Positions 63,203-64,000 of a stretch of 64,000 nucleotides of DNA are shown here, piece after piece. Within the stretch, counting starts at the first letter, position 1. Each line of letters begins with the position of its first letter. Origin of the DNA: Rhodospirillales bacterium (lineage in GTDB: Bacteria; Pseudomonadota; Alphaproteobacteria; Rhodospirillales; UBA2165); contig DUBF01000069.1 of NCBI GenBank assembly GCA_012960465.1, forward strand, positions 1 to 64,000, read 5' to 3'. A program made the translations under genes and the position numbers. The notes beneath the pieces are model-generated. The model was not told where the DNA came from. It did no database searches and saw nothing but the letters and a program-made list of their open reading frames with translations.

Positions 63203-64000
63203 CTATTTTAATTTAGCTTTTAATTTAGCTCTTGCGTCAGCATTAACCCAGGACAAGACCATATCTTTATGATTTGTTAGTACCCAAACCGCAGCTTCAT
63301 CAGCTGAAGCCTTTTTTGCTTCTTTCCAGGCTAGTAGGCTACTCAAAATATCATTTGGGTAGGTCATTTTACCAATAAATGCTGCAACCTCAGGCTGACG
63401 CTTAGCAAAGTCAGCCGTGATAGCGTTTAACACTGGTGCTGATGGAAATCCAGAAACACCAATTTTAGATGGATCAGCACCTTTCTTTTGATTAATGGCA
63501 TGCTGCTTAGCATTTATAGGACCGATATCTACCTTTGTCATCTTATACTTACCAAGAACAGCCGTTGGGCCCCAATAATAACCAAACCAAGGCTCATTAT
63601 CCGCAAAAGCTGCGGCAATAGATGCGCTCAAGTTAGCGCCGGATCCATGATTGAACACTTTAATTCCATTTTTTTCAAGATTATGAACGAGCTTTAAGTT
63701 GTCATTAACCATCCGACATCCCCAACCAACTGGACAGTTGTGAAATCTCGAACCAACTTTTTTAGGATTTGCAAGTATACCCTTTATAGTTTTCAGCTCT
63801 GGATGCTTTTTAGCTAAAGAAGTTGGTATCCACCAGCCCTCTTCACCACCATTAGAAAATACACTGGAAGCCGTAATAACTTTTCCTTCTGCTTCCAATT
63901 TGCTGTAGACGGGAGCGGAATTTTTCCAAACCTCCGGGACGATATCAGGTTTACCATTTTCTGCCAGTGAAGCTACTGCTGGGACCGTGTCAGTGGGGAC
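63203..64000 (-). CDS. proX: Glycine-betaine-type ABC transporter substrate-binding protein, cut by window end
   Basis: The frame is open to the window edge (at least 265 residues; the start lies beyond 64000). It has the OpuAC/ProX-like segments KPDIVPEVWKNSAPVYSK, WWIPTSLAKKHPELK, CPVGWGCRMVN and WFGYYWGPTAVLGKY. The last contains the aromatic residues that usually form the box for a quaternary ammonium group. It is followed by a hairpin, then proW and proV. Ligand class is by family; the exact betaine is unknown. Confidence 0.88.
   Translation of the reverse strand, partial: VPTDTVPAVASLAENGKPDIVPEVWKNSAPVYSKLEAEGKVITASSVFSNGGEEGWWIPTSLAKKHPELKTIKGILANPKKVGSRFHNCPVGWGCRMVNDNLKLVHNLEKNGIKVFNHGSGANLSASIAAAFADNEPWFGYYWGPTAVLGKYKMTKVDIGPINAKQHAINQKKGADPSKIGVSGFPSAPVLNAITADFAKRQPEVAAFIGKMTYPNDILSSLLAWKEAKKASADEAAVWVLTNHKDMVLSWVNADARAKLKAKLK

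Noticed and set aside
1-64000. Mobile elements, CRISPR arrays, tRNA or rRNA genes
   Set aside because: No transposase or integrase, regularly spaced repeats or tRNA-like cloverleaf was seen in the intergenic regions.

Overview
The window looks like the chromosome of a marine alphaproteobacterium. The reasons are a complete AapJQMP-type amino-acid ABC transporter, two tripartite tricarboxylate (TTT) transporters, a DUF3726 gene, and seven sulfatase genes or remnants, a load typical of bacteria that live on algal or other marine sulfated material. Gene density is high, with tightly packed operons and moderate G+C. I see no rRNA, tRNA, CRISPR array, insertion sequence, phage gene or replication origin. 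The assignment to a lineage is inference.

Region 1 (1258-22856) is the most striking part: two divergent operons around an IclR regulator. The leftward operon (11610 to 1794) holds four intact sulfatases, two enolase-superfamily dehydratases and an IlvD/Edd dehydratase, and ends in a broken fifth sulfatase. The rightward operon (12634-22856) holds a TTT importer (binding protein, TctB, TctA), a split UxaA/SuyAB-like lyase, an HpcH/HpaI aldolase, a third enolase-superfamily enzyme, a further sulfatase, mannonate dehydratase (uxuA) and an LDH2-type dehydrogenase. None of the sulfatases has a signal peptide, and there are no polysaccharide lyases, glycosidases or TonB/Sus proteins. The best reading is import of small sulfated sugar acids, desulfation in the cytoplasm, dehydration to 2-keto-3-deoxy acids and aldol cleavage. 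A matching near-repeat lies before the IclR gene and again before the TTT genes and may be the regulator's operator. A sulfolactate-type route through the SuyAB-like pair is an alternative or additional possibility.

Region 2 (23421-32910) has an SLC13/DASS permease with RCK_C domains, a TauD-type dioxygenase with an unrecognised 50-residue gene upstream, a two-gene xanthine-dehydrogenase-type molybdoenzyme, and a cupin/sulfatase pair whose sulfatase has a CxAxR active-site motif.

Region 3 (32981-41770) pairs an amino-acid ABC transporter and HisC-like aminotransferase with a divergent MarR regulator, a ThDP enzyme and a second HisC-like aminotransferase. This suggests uptake, transamination and decarboxylation (or ligation) of an amino acid. 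A degraded C-terminus of a second SLC13 permease follows.

Region 4 (42087-50664) has a quinone oxidoreductase, a fused TctA-TctB permease, a RidA protein and a TTT binding protein; then, after a strong hairpin, an AA_synth (DUF1185) protein, an alpha/beta hydrolase and another ThDP enzyme. Region 5 (50820-57492) has an HpaB-type flavin monooxygenase, a GntR regulator, an SDR lacking its catalytic residues, a seven-repeat Asp-box protein, a VOC protein, a TSUP exporter and an LDH2-type dehydrogenase. Region 6 (57534-64000) is a leftward operon with a glycine-betaine-type ABC transporter (proX cut by the window end, proW, proV), an M19 dipeptidase-like protein without the usual HxD motif, a 570-residue protein I do not recognise, and a DUF3726 protein. 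All four transporter binding-protein genes in the window are followed by a hairpin.
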